A stretch of 64,000 nt of DNA from Devosia ginsengisoli (GTDB lineage Bacteria > Pseudomonadota > Alphaproteobacteria > Rhizobiales > Devosiaceae). Positions 27,605 through 38,105 of this stretch are shown piece by piece (positions within the stretch are counted from its first letter, which is position 1; the number at the start of each line of letters is the position of its first letter). The stretch spans positions 88,173 to 152,172 of the forward strand of contig NZ_JANQAJ010000012.1 in the NCBI RefSeq assembly GCF_024707105.1, in the 5' to 3' direction. The translations under genes and the position numbers were made by a program. The notes under the pieces are model-generated. The model was not told where the DNA came from. It was given only the letters and a program-made list of their open reading frames with translations, and ran no database searches.

Positions 27605-28591
27605 CTAGGCGGTATTCCGCTTCGGCAGCAGCCTCTTCATGGCCTTCAGCGCGGGCGCAATGACATAGCCCGCCACCGGAATCATCAAAGCACCGAGCGC
27701 GAGACCGAAAACGAAATCGACCGCGGCCGTGGCGAGCCAGCCTGTCACGGCGGCGATGGCCGGCACGGCCTGTGCCGCCCAATGGGCAGCGGCTTCGACG
27801 ATATGTTCGGGACCGGCAAAGCCGAATTCATAGAGCCCATGCACGATGATGCTGCCGCCGACCCAGGTCATGGCGGCCGTTCCGACAATGCTGAGGATTT
27901 GCATGAAGACCGGCATGAAGGTGACGAGCCCGCGACCGAAGGCCCGGCCGGCGCCGGTGCGCGCGTTACGCGCCATCCAGACGCCGAAATCGTCGCCCTT
28001 CACGATCAGCGCCACGGCGCCATAGACGGCGATGGTGATGCCGACGCCCGCCAGAGCCAGGATCGCGGCCCGCATCCAGAAATCGGGGACCTCAATGGCC
28101 GCGAGGATGATCGTCATGATCTCGGCGGAGAGGATGAAATCGGTCTGGATGGCGCCGGCCACCTTCTGATCTTCCAGCGATTGCGGCGCGATGGCCACCA
28201 TTTCGAGGCCAGCCTCATGCTTTTCCGCATCGTGTGGGGCCAAAGCATGGAATATCTTCTCGGCGCCCTCGTAGCAGAGATAGGCACCGCCGATCATCAG
28301 CAGCGGGGTAATCAGCCAGGGCGCAAAGAGGCTCAGCAGCAAGGCCGCCGGCAGCAGGAAGAGCAGCTTGTTCTTGACCGAACCCCAGGCGATCTTGCCG
28401 ACGATGGGCAATTCACGGTCGGCGGTGAAGCCCTGCACATAATTGGGCGTGACAGCAGCGTCGTCGATTACGGCACCCGCCGCCTTGACGCCAGCCTTGG
28501 CCGCCTGCCCCGCGACGTCGTCCAGCGACGCTGCCGCGACCTTGACGAGACCGGCAACGTCATCGAGCAAAGCGAGAAGGCCAACGCTCAT
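27605..28591 (-). CDS. DUF808 (YedI-like) inner membrane protein
   Basis: 328-residue polytopic membrane protein of unknown function. Family marks: GLLALLDDVAGLVKVAAAS at the N-terminus, DDAAVTPNYVQGF, the PLLMIGGAYLCYEGAEK segment, and GGGSI/GG-like turns such as TWVGGSIIVHGLYEFG. Six or more hydrophobic segments are visible. It lies 12 bp after glyS in the same direction and may share its transcript. Confidence 0.9.
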   Translation of the reverse strand: MSVGLLALLDDVAGLVKVAAASLDDVAGQAAKAGVKAAGAVIDDAAVTPNYVQGFTADRELPIVGKIAWGSVKNKLLFLLPAALLLSLFAPWLITPLLMIGGAYLCYEGAEKIFHALAPHDAEKHEAGLEMVAIAPQSLEDQKVAGAIQTDFILSAEIMTIILAAIEVPDFWMRAAILALAGVGITIAVYGAVALIVKGDDFGVWMARNARTGAGRAFGRGLVTFMPVFMQILSIVGTAAMTWVGGSIIVHGLYEFGFAGPEHIVEAAAHWAAQAVPAIAAVTGWLATAAVDFVFGLALGALMIPVAGYVIAPALKAMKRLLPKRNTA

Positions 28592-28603
28592 CGCCCGATC
28601 TCC

Positions 28604-30628
28604 TTATCCAGCCACTTTGGAGAAGTCGGCCACCAGATGCATGGTGTCGCGCAGGCGGGCCAGCAGGTTCAGGCGGTTGGTGCGCACGGCCGGATCGGCA
28701 TCGTTGACCAGCACGGCGGTGAAAAAGGCATCGACCGGCGCACGGAGCGTCGCCAGCTCGGCCATGGCGCCCTTGTAGTCGTCCTTGGCCACATGGCTTG
28801 TCACGGCGGCATGGACGGCATCGACCGCAAAGGCCAGCGCGGTTTCTTCCGGCAGGCGCAGTGCATCCTGCTCGACGGCGCCAGCATAGGCCTTGCCGTC
28901 CTTCTTTTCCTCGGCGGCCAGGATATTGGCGCCGCGCTTGTAGCCGGCCAGCAGGTTCTGCCCGTCGGCCGACGACAGAAGCGCCGAGAGCGCATCGGCG
29001 CGCTGGGTGATCTGCAGGATATCGTTGCTGTCAGCCGAAATCACGGCGTCCACCAGGTCGTGGCGTGCACCGGCATCGCGCAGCGAGACCTTGAGCCGAT
29101 CGTGGAAGAAGGCCAGCAGGTCGGGTTCGACCTTGAGCGGGAAGCGCAGGCCGTTTTCGGTAATGATGCGAATGACGCCCAGGGCGGCACGGCGCAAGGC
29201 AAAGGGGTCGCGCGAGCCGGTGGGCTTTTCGTCGATGGCCCAGAAACCGGTCAGCAGGTCGAGCTTGTCGGCCAGGGCCACGGCGATGGAAACCGGCTCG
29301 GTCGGCACCTTGTCGGTGGGTCCGAGCGGCTTGTAGTGCATCTCGACGGCCGTCGCGATGTCCGATGGTTCGCTCTGCGCGGCTGCGTAGTAGCGCCCCA
29401 TCAGGCCCTGCAATTCGGGGAATTCGCCGACCATGCCGGTGGTGAGATCGGCCTTGGCCAACATGGCGGCGCGCTTGGCGCGTTCGGGATCGGCGCCGAC
29501 CTGCGGGGCGATCTCGCCAGCCAGTTTCACCAGCCGTTCGACGCGGGCGAATTGCGTGCCCAGCTTGGCGTGGAACACGGTTTCTTCGAGCTTTGGCAGG
29601 CCATGCTCCAGCGGCAGAGCCAGGTCGCCACGATAGAAGAAGGCGGCGTCGCTGAGGCGGGCGCGAATGACGCGCTCATTGCCCGCGGTGATCACCGCGC
29701 CGCCATCGGTGGCGACCGTATTGGCGGTGATGATGAAGTTCGGTGCCAGCTTGCCATTGGCATCGCGCAGGCAGAAGCATTTCTGGTTGGCGCGGATGGT
29801 GGCGATGATGACTTCCTCGGGCAATTCGAGGAAAGCCGGATCGAACGCGCCCATCATCACGACCGGCCATTCCACCAGCCCGGCGACTTCCTCCAGCAGG
29901 CCCTCATCGGCGATGACGGTCAGGCCCTGTGCGAAAGCAAGCTGATCAGCATCGGCGCGGATGATGTCCTTACGGCGGTCGATATCGAGCACGACCTTGG
30001 CGCGCTCCAGCGCTTCGACATAGTCGTCGAAGCGGCGCACGCGGATAGCTTCGGGCGCGAGGAACCGGTGGCCGAACGTGGTCTGGCCAGCCTCCAGCGC
30101 ATTGGAAGCGAAGGGGATGACCACCGGCTCTTCGTTTTCGGCGCCGAAAGTGGCGGTGATGGCGCGCAGCGGGCGCACCCAGCTGAAGCTGCCATTGCCC
30201 CAGCGCATGGACTTGGCCCAGGGAAAATCGGTCAGGATTTTCGGCAGGATGCCCGAAAGCAGGTCCACGGCCTCGGCGCCCGGCTTATGGATATGGGCGA
30301 CATAGAAATCGCCCTTCTTGGGGTCGCTCTCGACCTTGGCCTGATCGATGGAGCTCAACCCAGCAGCGCGCAGGAACCCATCGATGGCCGGCTGCGGCGC
30401 CCCAACCTTGGGGCCCTTCTTTTCCTCATGCGTATCGGGCGAACGGCCCGGCAGGCCGGTAACGGTCAGCGCAAGACGGCGCGGCGTCACGAATGCCTTG
30501 GCGCCTTCGTAAACCAGACCCGCATCGACCAGCGCATTGGTCACGGCTTTCTTGAGGTCGTCGGCGGCGCGACGCTGGAAGCGGGCCGGGATTTCCTCGG
30601 AAAAGAGTTCGAGCAGCAGTTCGGGCAT
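28604..30628 (-). CDS. glyS: Glycine--tRNA ligase beta subunit
   Basis: Beta subunit of the tetrameric bacterial glycyl-tRNA synthetase. N-terminus [18 protein letters not shown] is diagnostic, with [21 protein letters not shown] following and the HD-like region [22 protein letters not shown]. The C-terminus ([22 protein letters not shown]) is the anticodon-binding DALR part. 674 residues, slightly under the usual 690-700. The alpha subunit glyQ is on the same strand 3.3 kb upstream. Confidence 0.97.
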   Translation of the reverse strand: MPELLLELFSEEIPARFQRRAADDLKKAVTNALVDAGLVYEGAKAFVTPRRLALTVTGLPGRSPDTHEEKKGPKVGAPQPAIDGFLRAAGLSSIDQAKVESDPKKGDFYVAHIHKPGAEAVDLLSGILPKILTDFPWAKSMRWGNGSFSWVRPLRAITATFGAENEEPVVIPFASNALEAGQTTFGHRFLAPEAIRVRRFDDYVEALERAKVVLDIDRRKDIIRADADQLAFAQGLTVIADEGLLEEVAGLVEWPVVMMGAFDPAFLELPEEVIIATIRANQKCFCLRDANGKLAPNFIITANTVATDGGAVITAGNERVIRARLSDAAFFYRGDLALPLEHGLPKLEETVFHAKLGTQFARVERLVKLAGEIAPQVGADPERAKRAAMLAKADLTTGMVGEFPELQGLMGRYYAAAQSEPSDIATAVEMHYKPLGPTDKVPTEPVSIAVALADKLDLLTGFWAIDEKPTGSRDPFALRRAALGVIRIITENGLRFPLKVEPDLLAFFHDRLKVSLRDAGARHDLVDAVISADSNDILQITQRADALSALLSSADGQNLLAGYKRGANILAAEEKKDGKAYAGAVEQDALRLPEETALAFAVDAVHAAVTSHVAKDDYKGAMAELATLRAPVDAFFTAVLVNDADPAVRTNRLNLLARLRDTMHLVADFSKVAG

Positions 30629-30694
30629 GGTGGATACCGGTATTGGAGAGGCGCGGTTTGCTTAACTTGGGCGGGCAGCGATGTCTATTGGCGA

Positions 30695-32614
30695 TTACCA
30701 GCCGCCGCCGCCGCCACCGCCTCCGCCACCGCCCGAGGAGCCCCCGCCCCCTCCGCCACCCGAGGAGAAGCCCGAGGAACTGGCCTGCACCGGCTGGGCG
30801 GCGACCATGGCGGCGGTCATGCTGGCCGCGGCGGCGCTCACCGCGTTGGTCATGCTGGAGACCGAACGTGCGGCCGAGCCCGGCGAACCATGGTACCACG
30901 CGGGATGGTAGGTGCCCGAAACGTCGGCGACGGCGTTGCGCGCCAGTTCCGCCTCGAAATGGCTGCTCCAGGGCTTCTCGACGCCCAGGGCAATGGCATA
31001 GGGCAGGATGCGCTCGAAGCGGCTCACCGTCATGGGCGGTGCCTCGGCCATGTTGAGGCGCTCCTTTTCGGCGGTCTCGATATAGAGTTTGAGCCCGTCG
31101 ATCTGGTCCATGACCTTGCGGCCCTGCAGGGTCGGGGCACGCATCAAGATGGCGAAGACAATGGTCACCGCCACGATGGTGATGGCCGAAATTGCCGCCG
31201 TGTTGATCTCGAAGCTGGTGAAGCTGTCCACGAAGGCGCCGAAGACGTTGAAGCCAAATATGGCCAGCCAGAAAATGCCGAAGAAGCGCATGAAACCTCC
31301 GCCCTTGCCGATGCGCCCGATCGCGCCGAGAACCGCGCCGGCAAAGATGCCCACGACAAACGCACCGATCAGCCATGCCACCGAGAGCATCTGCAGGGCC
31401 GCCATGCCGCCCAGCAGGCCAAGGGCGAGCAGGAAACCGAGCACCGCATAGCCGGTATTGTTGCGGAACCACAAAGCGCGGTTCTCACGCTCGATAGCGC
31501 CAGTGAATTCGGCGCGCCGCTTGGCCAGGTCAGGACCAGTGGTCTTGTCGATCCGGGTGGTTTCCCGCGCGCTGAGATAGTCGAAAACCACCTTCTCGCC
31601 CACCGGCAGCGGCTCGGCGGGCTGCTTGCCGGTCCGGTTGATCGTCAAGGTACCCGAGCCATTGTCGATCTGTACCAGCCCTTTGACGCCGAGATCGAAA
31701 ATGGCCGAGGTCAGCGCCGTCCAGCCGGCATTCTCGAAGCCCCATTTGTGGACATAGTGGACCAGCGGCGGGGAAAAGCCCTTGGGCGGATGAAACAGGG
31801 GAATGATGATGCCCTTTTCCGGATCGCGACCGACGCGGAACCAGGCCAGGGCGTTGTAGGCAATGGCCAGCAAAGCGGCCAGCACCGGCAGGATGATCTC
31901 GCTGAGGTCGCCCAATCGCTGCTGAAAGGCGGCGAAGCCCGTCGGGAAGGCCACGATGCCCTTGTTGAAGGCCACGGCAACGGTCATGCCCTCACCCGCA
32001 CCCAGCGCCCGGCTGGCGCGGAAACTGGCCGCATTGTCCGAGACACGCTTGATCGATACGGCCTGCTCGGTGGAGCCGGCCACACCGGTATAGCCGACGA
32101 GATTGGAGATCACGACCCCATCGGGCAGGGTCACATTGGCCCGCGCCGCCAGGATGGGGAAGATCCAGTAATTGCCGGTGGCATTCCAATAGAGTTCGTC
32201 ATGGTCGTCGAAGGCGCGCGCCATACGCGTCATCGTATAGCGCACGACATAGCGATGAACATCGCGGCTGATGAGCTGGTTGGGATCGCCGATCCAGATG
32301 CGCTGGAAATTGCCCATGCGCTCGACGCGGAACATTTCGGCGCGCCCGTCGCGGGTGACGTCGATGACATCGAGATCGGGGCGCACCTTGCCGCCATCGC
32401 TGCCCAGCATCACCACCGGAATGTCGCGATAGATGCCGCGGCGGATTTCCATGCCCTCGGCATTGACCTCGATGGTCTCGGTGACATCGACCGAGCCATC
32501 GGCATTGAGCGTCACATCGGAGTTGAAGGAACGGATTTCCTCGCGCGCCATCACTGGCAGCACGAGGAGCAGCCCGATCAGCAGGGCAATGACCGGCCGG
32601 ATGGCGAGACGCAT
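30695..32614 (-). CDS. DUF2207 membrane protein with Gly-rich tail
   Basis: 639-residue membrane protein of the DUF2207 family. A signal sequence at the N-terminus is followed by an extracytoplasmic beta domain ([32 protein letters not shown]), a hydrophobic segment near residue 235, then more helices near residues 415-465. The tail is a run of Gly and Ser ending in Trp. It lies five bases after lemA on the same strand, a pairing seen in many bacteria. Function unknown; an envelope role is likely. Confidence 0.9.
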   Translation of the reverse strand: MRLAIRPVIALLIGLLLVLPVMAREEIRSFNSDVTLNADGSVDVTETIEVNAEGMEIRRGIYRDIPVVMLGSDGGKVRPDLDVIDVTRDGRAEMFRVERMGNFQRIWIGDPNQLISRDVHRYVVRYTMTRMARAFDDHDELYWNATGNYWIFPILAARANVTLPDGVVISNLVGYTGVAGSTEQAVSIKRVSDNAASFRASRALGAGEGMTVAVAFNKGIVAFPTGFAAFQQRLGDLSEIILPVLAALLAIAYNALAWFRVGRDPEKGIIIPLFHPPKGFSPPLVHYVHKWGFENAGWTALTSAIFDLGVKGLVQIDNGSGTLTINRTGKQPAEPLPVGEKVVFDYLSARETTRIDKTTGPDLAKRRAEFTGAIERENRALWFRNNTGYAVLGFLLALGLLGGMAALQMLSVAWLIGAFVVGIFAGAVLGAIGRIGKGGGFMRFFGIFWLAIFGFNVFGAFVDSFTSFEINTAAISAITIVAVTIVFAILMRAPTLQGRKVMDQIDGLKLYIETAEKERLNMAEAPPMTVSRFERILPYAIALGVEKPWSSHFEAELARNAVADVSGTYHPAWYHGSPGSAARSVSSMTNAVSAAAASMTAAMVAAQPVQASSSGFSSGGGGGGGSSGGGGGGGGGGGW

Positions 32615-32619
32615 GGCGG

Positions 32620-33180
32620 CTAGTTGAACTTCACGCTCGGCACGGCGCGATCGGCCTCGTTCTCCAGCTCGAAATATTCGGCCTTCTGGAAGCCGAAGGG
32701 GCCGGCGATGAAGTTGGACGGCACCGATTCGACCATGACGTTAAGGTTGCGCACCGCGCCATTGTAATAGCGCCGCGCCATCTGGATTTCGTCTTCCACC
32801 GTCTGCAATGCCTCCTGGAATTCGAGGAAGGTCGTATTGGCCTTGAGATCGGGATAGGCCTCGGCGGTGGCGATCAGCCGGCCCAGGGCCGAGGAAAGCT
32901 GGCCTTCGGCCGCGGCACGCTGTTCGGGCGTGCCATTGGCGGCGGCCGTCGCCGCGGCGCGGGCATTGGTAACCGCCTCGAGCGTTTCGCGCTCGTGGCC
33001 CATATAGCCCTTCACGGTTTCCATCAGGTTGGGGATGAGATCGGTGCGGCGCTTGAGCTGCACGTCGATACCCGACCAGCCCTCCTCCACCATCTGCCGG
33101 TTCTTCACCAGCCCGTTATAGATGGTGATGGCGTAGAGGGCGGCCACGACAACCAGGCCAAGGACAATCCAACCGAACAT
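32620..33180 (-). CDS. lemA: LemA family protein
   Basis: 186-residue coiled-coil protein with one N-terminal membrane helix ([20 protein letters not shown]). The LemA pattern follows: [29 protein letters not shown], then [18 protein letters not shown] and the motif [12 protein letters not shown]. First gene of an operon with DUF2207. The name lemA comes from a Listeria antigen; function remains unknown. Confidence 0.94.
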   Translation of the reverse strand: MFGWIVLGLVVVAALYAITIYNGLVKNRQMVEEGWSGIDVQLKRRTDLIPNLMETVKGYMGHERETLEAVTNARAAATAAANGTPEQRAAAEGQLSSALGRLIATAEAYPDLKANTTFLEFQEALQTVEDEIQMARRYYNGAVRNLNVMVESVPSNFIAGPFGFQKAEYFELENEADRAVPSVKFN

Positions 33181-33478
33181 ATGCGTAACTCCTCATGCGC
33201 ACTGCAGGTGTCCGGACATTGGCACTGTGCTTATTCGGGCGCAATGGCGGTGTCTTGCCTTTGGGCGGTTCCATCACTACGTTCATGGGCATGATCAGAA
33301 GCGCTGCACATTGGCTGGAAAATCCCCTCGCGGGATATCAACCCTAAGCATGCCCGCAGCGCCGGCGCCTGCTTAGGGTAGGCGCGCAGCAGTTCTGCTG
33401 CGATCTGGCGCATCATTCCCATTCATTCGCCGACCCGGCGCGCGCAAGGCGCGACGGCGGCATGCGAGAACACACACC
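33181..33478. other. Intergenic region between lemA and rnk, with a hairpin
   Basis: A 298-bp divergent promoter region. CCCTAAGCA (33342-33350) and TGCTTAGGG (33370-33378) form a perfect 9-bp stem around a 19-base GC-rich loop. A 63-codon open frame on the minus strand (33231-33422) has no detectable support. I see no tRNA or recognised motif. Confidence 0.5.
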
Positions 33479-33886
33479 ATGACGACGACCGTTCACAACG
33501 ACCTCAATCCCGAAATCATCCTGAGCACGGCGGATCACCACCAGCTCAATATCCTGGCCATGGCCGGGCTCAACCACACGCCCGAGCAGTCGGATAACCT
33601 GCTGTACGAGCTCGAACGCGCCCGCGTGCTCGATGCCAACAGCGTGCCCGCCGATATCGTGCGCATGGGCTCGACGGTGCGCTACCGCACCGATGCCGGC
33701 CAGGAGCCGCAGGTGACCGTGGTCTATCCGGTCGATGCCGATATTGCCGAAGGCCGCATTTCCGTGCTGACCCCGGTCGGCACGGCCCTGATCGGGCTGC
33801 GCGTCGGCCAGTCCATCACCTGGCGCGACCGGGCCCACAAGCGGCATATGCTGACCGTGCTGTCGGTGGAGCAGCCGGGCGCCTGA
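33479..33886 (+). CDS. rnk: Rnk-like nucleoside diphosphate kinase regulator (GreA/GreB C-terminal fold)
   Basis: RNA-polymerase-binding protein of the Rnk family. The N-terminal coiled part is short (LSTADHHQLNILAMAGLN), and the C-terminal FKBP-like GreA/GreB domain is visible: VRMGSTVRYRTDAGQEPQVTVVYP, DADIAEGRISVLTPVGTALIG, and WRDRAHKRHMLTVLSV. At 135 residues it matches Rnk, not full GreA. It probably binds in the RNA polymerase secondary channel. Converges on glyQ. Confidence 0.9.
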   Translation: MTTTVHNDLNPEIILSTADHHQLNILAMAGLNHTPEQSDNLLYELERARVLDANSVPADIVRMGSTVRYRTDAGQEPQVTVVYPVDADIAEGRISVLTPVGTALIGLRVGQSITWRDRAHKRHMLTVLSVEQPGA

Positions 33887-33901
33887 TCCCTTGCGGGGCG
33901 G

Positions 33902-34825
33902 TTATTCCGCCCCGCCGCCAGCCGTTTGCAGCCAGGCCTCGCCACAACTCTTGGCCAGTTCGCGAATGCGCAGGATATAGCTCTGCCGCTCGGTGACCGA
34001 GATGACGCCACGCGCGTCGAGCAGGTTGAAATTGTGGCTGGCCTTGACGACCTGCTCATAGGCCGGAATGGCCATGGTCTGGCGATTGCCCGCCGCCCCC
34101 TTGGCCAGGATGGAACGGCATTCCTTCTCCGCATCGTCGAAGTGACGGAACAGGATTTCGGTATCGGCCGCCTCGAAATTGTATTTGGAGGATTCCTGCT
34201 CGTTCTGCAGGAACACCTCGCCATAGGTGACCTTTTCATCGCCCTCGCGGCCGTTGAAATTGAGGTCGTAGACGTTTTCGACGCCCTGCACATACATGGC
34301 GAGACGCTCGAGCCCATAGGTGATTTCACCCGGCACGGGCGAGCATTCAAAGCCCGCCACCTGCTGGAAATAGGTGAACTGGCTGACTTCCATGCCGTCG
34401 CACCAGCATTCCCAGCCCAGACCCCAGGCGCCCAGCGTCGGGCTCTCCCAATCGTCCTCGACGAAGCGGATGTCGTGCAGACTGGCATCCAGCCCGATTT
34501 CGGCCAGCGAATTGAGGTAGAGTTCCTGGATATTGTCCGGCGATGGCTTCAGGATCACCTGGAACTGGTAGTAGTGCTGCAGCCGGTTGGGATTTTCGCC
34601 ATAGCGGCCATCCTTGGGCCGGCGGCTGGGCTGCACATAGGCGGCCTTCCACGGCTTGGGGCCGAGCGAGCGCAAGGTGGTGGCGGTGTGGAACGTGCCG
34701 GCGCCCATCTGCATGTCGTAGGGCTGCAGGATGACGCAACCCTGTTCCGCCCAGTAATTCTGCAGCGTCAGGATCAGACCCTGGAAGGAATTCTTCGGGT
34801 CCATATGCGAAGGGCGGTTGGTCAT
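33902..34825 (-). CDS. glyQ: Glycine--tRNA ligase alpha subunit
   Basis: Catalytic alpha subunit of the alpha2-beta2 glycyl-tRNA synthetase. Diagnostic blocks: [71 protein letters not shown] and WLGWECW-like [12 protein letters not shown]. 307 residues, normal. Same strand as glyS, separated by rnk (opposite strand), lemA and DUF2207. Confidence 0.98.
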   Translation of the reverse strand: MTNRPSHMDPKNSFQGLILTLQNYWAEQGCVILQPYDMQMGAGTFHTATTLRSLGPKPWKAAYVQPSRRPKDGRYGENPNRLQHYYQFQVILKPSPDNIQELYLNSLAEIGLDASLHDIRFVEDDWESPTLGAWGLGWECWCDGMEVSQFTYFQQVAGFECSPVPGEITYGLERLAMYVQGVENVYDLNFNGREGDEKVTYGEVFLQNEQESSKYNFEAADTEILFRHFDDAEKECRSILAKGAAGNRQTMAIPAYEQVVKASHNFNLLDARGVISVTERQSYILRIRELAKSCGEAWLQTAGGGAE

Positions 34826-34876
34826 CTGGCAGTCCCTGATTTCGGGACAAACCTCTAGTTTGACCCTAGGCCATGG

Positions 34877-35110
34877 TCAACGGCGTTTGTCGTCCTCGCC
34901 GGGACGGAAGGTGCCATCCTCGTCACGCTTGAGGTCGATGACGCCGGGCTGGGCGCGTTCGCGCAGGTCGCGCTCGCGGCGCAGGCGGCGTACTTCCTCG
35001 TCGTCGGCCTTGAACTGATTGCTCCAGTCCCGCCAGATCTTGCGCAGTCCGAGCCAGATGGCCAGGCCGATGATGAAGAAGATCAGGACGCGGAGCAGCA
35101 TGCCGGTCAT
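34877..35110 (-). CDS. Small single-pass membrane protein (77 aa)
   Basis: One N-terminal helix (LLRVLIFFIIGLAIWLGLR) followed by a charged cytoplasmic tail rich in Arg, Glu and Asp (DDEEVRRLRRERDLRERAQPG). No named family is known to me. It sits between glyQ and the tRNA methyltransferase gene on the same strand, possibly in one transcript. The composition and ATG start support coding. Confidence 0.7.
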   Translation of the reverse strand: MTGMLLRVLIFFIIGLAIWLGLRKIWRDWSNQFKADDEEVRRLRRERDLRERAQPGVIDLKRDEDGTFRPGEDDKRR

Positions 35111-35193
35111 GAATGGTCCTCGATGGTCGTGGTCAGGTCGGCCATGCTCGATCCTTGTTGCTTGCGGCCAGATTTAGGGCGTGTCGGCGACGA

Positions 35194-35978
35194 TTACCAG
35201 ACGAGCCGCGCCGTGCCACGAAAGATGGCGTCGAATTCGGGGCGGAAGGCGCGCCCTTCGACCTCATGCAAAGCGCGGCTGGCCAGCAGGGTCAGCGGCG
35301 CCCGCGATCCCTTGATGCCACGCACCAGCACCCGGCTTGCCGCTTCGCCGATCCGCGGGGTCAGCGGTAATATCGTGACAGCGCCGAAGCGCTGGGTGAA
35401 GCCGGCCAGCAAGGGCGATAGGCTTTGCGCCGGATAGATGAAAATCACCTCGCCCCCGGGCGCGGCGGCGCCAGCGGCGGTCTTGATCCAGAGGTCGAGC
35501 GCCGCCGCGTCCATGTGGCGTGCACCGGCCCGGCCGGCATCATTGGCCAATGTCCCGCCGGCATCATCGAAGAAAGGCGGATTAGCGATGATACTGTCAT
35601 AGAAATTATCCACGAGGCCCGCCGCGCGCCGGTCGCCCCCCTGCCCGCGACATCGGCTATGACGATCCGGGCGCAGTCGGCAAAACCATTGTCGGTGGTA
35701 TTGGTTTCCGCCAGCGCGGCCATGTCGGCATTGCGGTCGGCCAGCGTGGCCATGATTCCTGCATTATGCGTCATGGCGACGAAGGCAGCCGTGCCCACGC
35801 CGCAGCCCATATCGAGCAGCATCTTGCGACCTTCTGCCACGGCGGCGCCGAGGAGTACGCTATCGAGTCCGGCGCGGAAACCCTGGCCAGGCTGCGACAG
35901 AGTGAGCCTGCCGCCTAAAAAGGCATCGCGCGTTACCGATTGGTGTTTTACAAAGGCTTTTGGCTGGTCTAGGGACAT
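35194..35978 (-). pseudogene. tRNA1(Val) (adenine37-N6)-methyltransferase-like (TrmN6), one-base frameshift
   Basis: SAM-dependent methyltransferase. N-terminal part: FLGGRLTLSQPGQGFRAGLDSVLL and the SAM motif LLDMGCGVGTAAFVA; the catalytic NPPFF motif (DSIIANPPFFDDA) and C-terminal half are in a second frame. The break is at a C6 run, 35636-35641 (G6 on the coding strand); adding one G gives AGRGGDRRAAGLVDNFYD in frame. The restored protein has about 260 residues, normal length. ATG at 35978 (MSLDQPKAF) is taken as start. It diverges from ispB. Confidence 0.82.
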
Positions 35979-36074
35979 CGCACCCCGAAAGGCCGGTTTT
36001 GGCGCGACCTTAATGGCCGGGTGCCACAGGCTCAACCAGATTTGCCGGATGCGGCAAACGAGGACGGTATAGCA

Positions 36075-37088
36075 GTGTCAGTTCTGACGCAGATGAAAGA
36101 AGCGCCGCTGGCCAATCCCATCGAGCGACTGCTCGAAGCGACTGAAGCCGATATGGCCAGGGTCAACACGCTCATCGTGAGCCGCGCCGACTCCCATGTG
36201 GACATGGTGCCGGAGCTCGCCCGCTATCTCATCGAGAGCGGCGGCAAGCGCCTGCGCCCCATGCTGACGGTTGCTGCCGCACAGCTATTCGGCAAGGGCA
36301 CCGGCTCGGCCATCAATTTCGCGGCCGCCGTCGAATTCATGCATAATGCCACCCTGCTCCACGACGATGTGGTCGATGAGAGCGACATGCGCCGCAGCAA
36401 GCCTGCCGCCCGCATGGTCTGGGGCAACAAGGCCTCCATCCTGGTCGGCGACTTCCTGCTCGGCCAGGCCTTCATGATGATGGTGGAAACCGGCGATATC
36501 GCCGCGCTCGGCGTCTTGTCGGCCGCGTCAGCCGTGATGGCCGAGGGCGAAGTGTTCCAGCTCGCCAAGACCGGCGATCTCACCACGACGCCGGCCGACT
36601 ATGCCGAAGTCATCCGCGCCAAGACCGCCGTGCTGTTCGAGGCGGCCTGTGAAGTGGGCGCCATGTCCGGCGGGGCCGACGCGGTCGGCCGCAAGGCGCT
36701 GGCCCGTTACGGGCTCGAACTGGGCAATGCGTTCCAACTGGTCGACGACGCGCTCGACTATGGCGGGCAGACCGGTACGCTGGGCAAGAATACCGGTGAC
36801 GACCTGCGCGAGGGCAAGATGACTCTGCCGATCATCCTGGCGCTGACCGAAGGCAGCGAAGCCGAGCGCGCCACCATCACCGCCGCCCTGGGCGATGCCG
36901 AGGCCAGTGCCGAACAGGTGGCCGACGTGGTCGCGATTCTGGAGCGCCACAAGACGCTGGCCCGCACGCTGGACCAGGCCCATGCCCATGCCCGCTCGGC
37001 CCAGCAGGCGCTGGACGTCCTGCCGGCTTCGGACATGCGGTCGCTATTGAGCGATGTCGTGGAATTCAGCGTGTTGCGGGCCTATTAG
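36075..37088 (+). CDS. ispB: Polyprenyl diphosphate synthase (octaprenyl/decaprenyl type)
   Basis: Trans-prenyltransferase that builds the quinone side chain from IPP and an allylic primer. Both Asp-rich motifs are present: LLHDDVVDESDMRR (first) and QLVDDALDYGG (second), plus GGKRLRPMLTV. The product is about 337 residues. I prefer the GTG at 36075 (SVLTQMKEAPLAN), which has GAGGA about ten bases upstream; the frame also opens at 36021. Chain length cannot be read from sequence, but alphaproteobacteria usually make Q10. Confidence 0.9.
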   Translation: MSVLTQMKEAPLANPIERLLEATEADMARVNTLIVSRADSHVDMVPELARYLIESGGKRLRPMLTVAAAQLFGKGTGSAINFAAAVEFMHNATLLHDDVVDESDMRRSKPAARMVWGNKASILVGDFLLGQAFMMMVETGDIAALGVLSAASAVMAEGEVFQLAKTGDLTTTPADYAEVIRAKTAVLFEAACEVGAMSGGADAVGRKALARYGLELGNAFQLVDDALDYGGQTGTLGKNTGDDLREGKMTLPIILALTEGSEAERATITAALGDAEASAEQVADVVAILERHKTLARTLDQAHAHARSAQQALDVLPASDMRSLLSDVVEFSVLRAY

Positions 37089-37094
37089 GACACC

Positions 37095-37226
37095 GTGCCA
37101 CGCCCTCGTGGTTCGAGGCGCTGAAGAAGCGCACCGCACCATGAGGGCTACTGGAACACCAAGCTAGAAGTAGCCCTCATGGTGAGGCGGGAGCGCAGCG
37201 ACCCTCGAACCACGAGGGCGTGGCAC
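37095..37226. repeat. Long imperfect palindrome between ispB and ispE
   Basis: Outer arms of 24 bp, 37095-37118 and 37203-37226, are perfectly complementary (GTGCCACGCCCTCGTGG... ). Inner arms of 16 bp, 37137-37152 and 37169-37184 (CACCATGAGGGCTACT), are also perfect. The whole 132-bp unit folds into one hairpin whose right end reaches the first base of the ispE stop codon. It separates two convergent genes and may end transcripts from both sides. Related palindromes are common in rhizobial genomes. Confidence 0.8.
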
Positions 37227-38101
37227 TAAGGCAATATCAGCGGCGCTGCCGCGACCCAGTGATCTGGATGAGCCGCCCGCATCACCTGCGCGGCCTGATG
37301 CGCCTGGCCGGATGACCCAAACAATCCGAACACGGTCGCGCCCGAGCCCGACATGCGCGCCAGCATGCAACCCTGCGTTTCCGCCAGTTGCACCACGATA
37401 TCGCCGATAACAGGCACCAGCTTCACCGCCGGCGGCTGCAGGTCGTTGCGCGTTTCAGCCAGCCAGATGCCCAATTGCGCCGGCCGGGTCAGCGGGGTCG
37501 GCAGTTCGGGCAGCGGATAGTTGTCATGCGCCCGCAGACGCCGGAACACGTCGGCCGTTGCCAGCGGCACCATGGGATTGACCAGCACGATATGGCAGGC
37601 CGGGAATTCCGGCAGCGGCGCCAGCACTTCGCCCACGCCCCGCGCCACCAGGGGCGTCGAAACCAGGCAGGCGGGCACATCGGCGCCCAGCCCCGCCGCC
37701 ATGTCGGCCAGTTCGGCCAAAATAATCGGCCGGTTCGATAGTCCGGCCATCAGCCGCAAAGCGGCCGCCGCGTCGGCCGAGCCGCCGCCAATACCCGCCG
37801 CCACCGGCAGATTCTTGGTGAGATGCAGGGCCAATCCCGTCGCGACCGCGTCGGGCCAGCGGGCGCGGAAGGCCGCCACGGCGCGCGATACCAGATTGGT
37901 CTCGCCCACGCCCAAAGCTCCGGCGAAAGGGCCGCCGATGGTCAGGGCGTCGGCACTGGCCGGCACGGCCTCCAGCTCGTCCGCCACATCGGCGAAGACG
38001 ACGAGGCTTTCGAGGTCATGGTAGCCGTCCTCACGGCGCCGCGTCACATGCAGCGCCAGGTTGACCTTGGCCGGTGCGCGCTGAAGGAGCGGTTCGACCA
38101 T
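37226..38101 (-). CDS. ispE: 4-diphosphocytidyl-2-C-methyl-D-erythritol kinase
   Basis: GHMP kinase of the MEP pathway, phosphorylating CDP-ME. N-terminus RAPAKVNLALHV with GYHDLESLVVFADV, the ATP motif PVAAGIGGGSADAAAALRL near residues 97-115, and the C-terminal MSGSGATVFGLFG. 291 residues. It is four bases downstream of the TPR gene and convergent with ispB, so three isoprenoid genes (ispH, ispB, ispE) lie within 14 kb. Confidence 0.96.
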   Translation of the reverse strand: MVEPLLQRAPAKVNLALHVTRRREDGYHDLESLVVFADVADELEAVPASADALTIGGPFAGALGVGETNLVSRAVAAFRARWPDAVATGLALHLTKNLPVAAGIGGGSADAAAALRLMAGLSNRPIILAELADMAAGLGADVPACLVSTPLVARGVGEVLAPLPEFPACHIVLVNPMVPLATADVFRRLRAHDNYPLPELPTPLTRPAQLGIWLAETRNDLQPPAVKLVPVIGDIVVQLAETQGCMLARMSGSGATVFGLFGSSGQAHQAAQVMRAAHPDHWVAAAPLILP

Positions 38102-38105
38102 TCCT

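Noticed and set aside
27782..32623. A 1613-codon open frame on the plus strand
   Set aside because: It runs antisense to DUF808, glyS and DUF2207, which are clear genes. Its product is His/Arg/Gly-rich low-complexity sequence. It is a result of high GC codon bias.
33231..33422. 63-codon minus-strand frame between lemA and rnk
   Set aside because: Starts plausibly but has no ribosome-binding site, no family match and contains the hairpin; kept out for lack of support.
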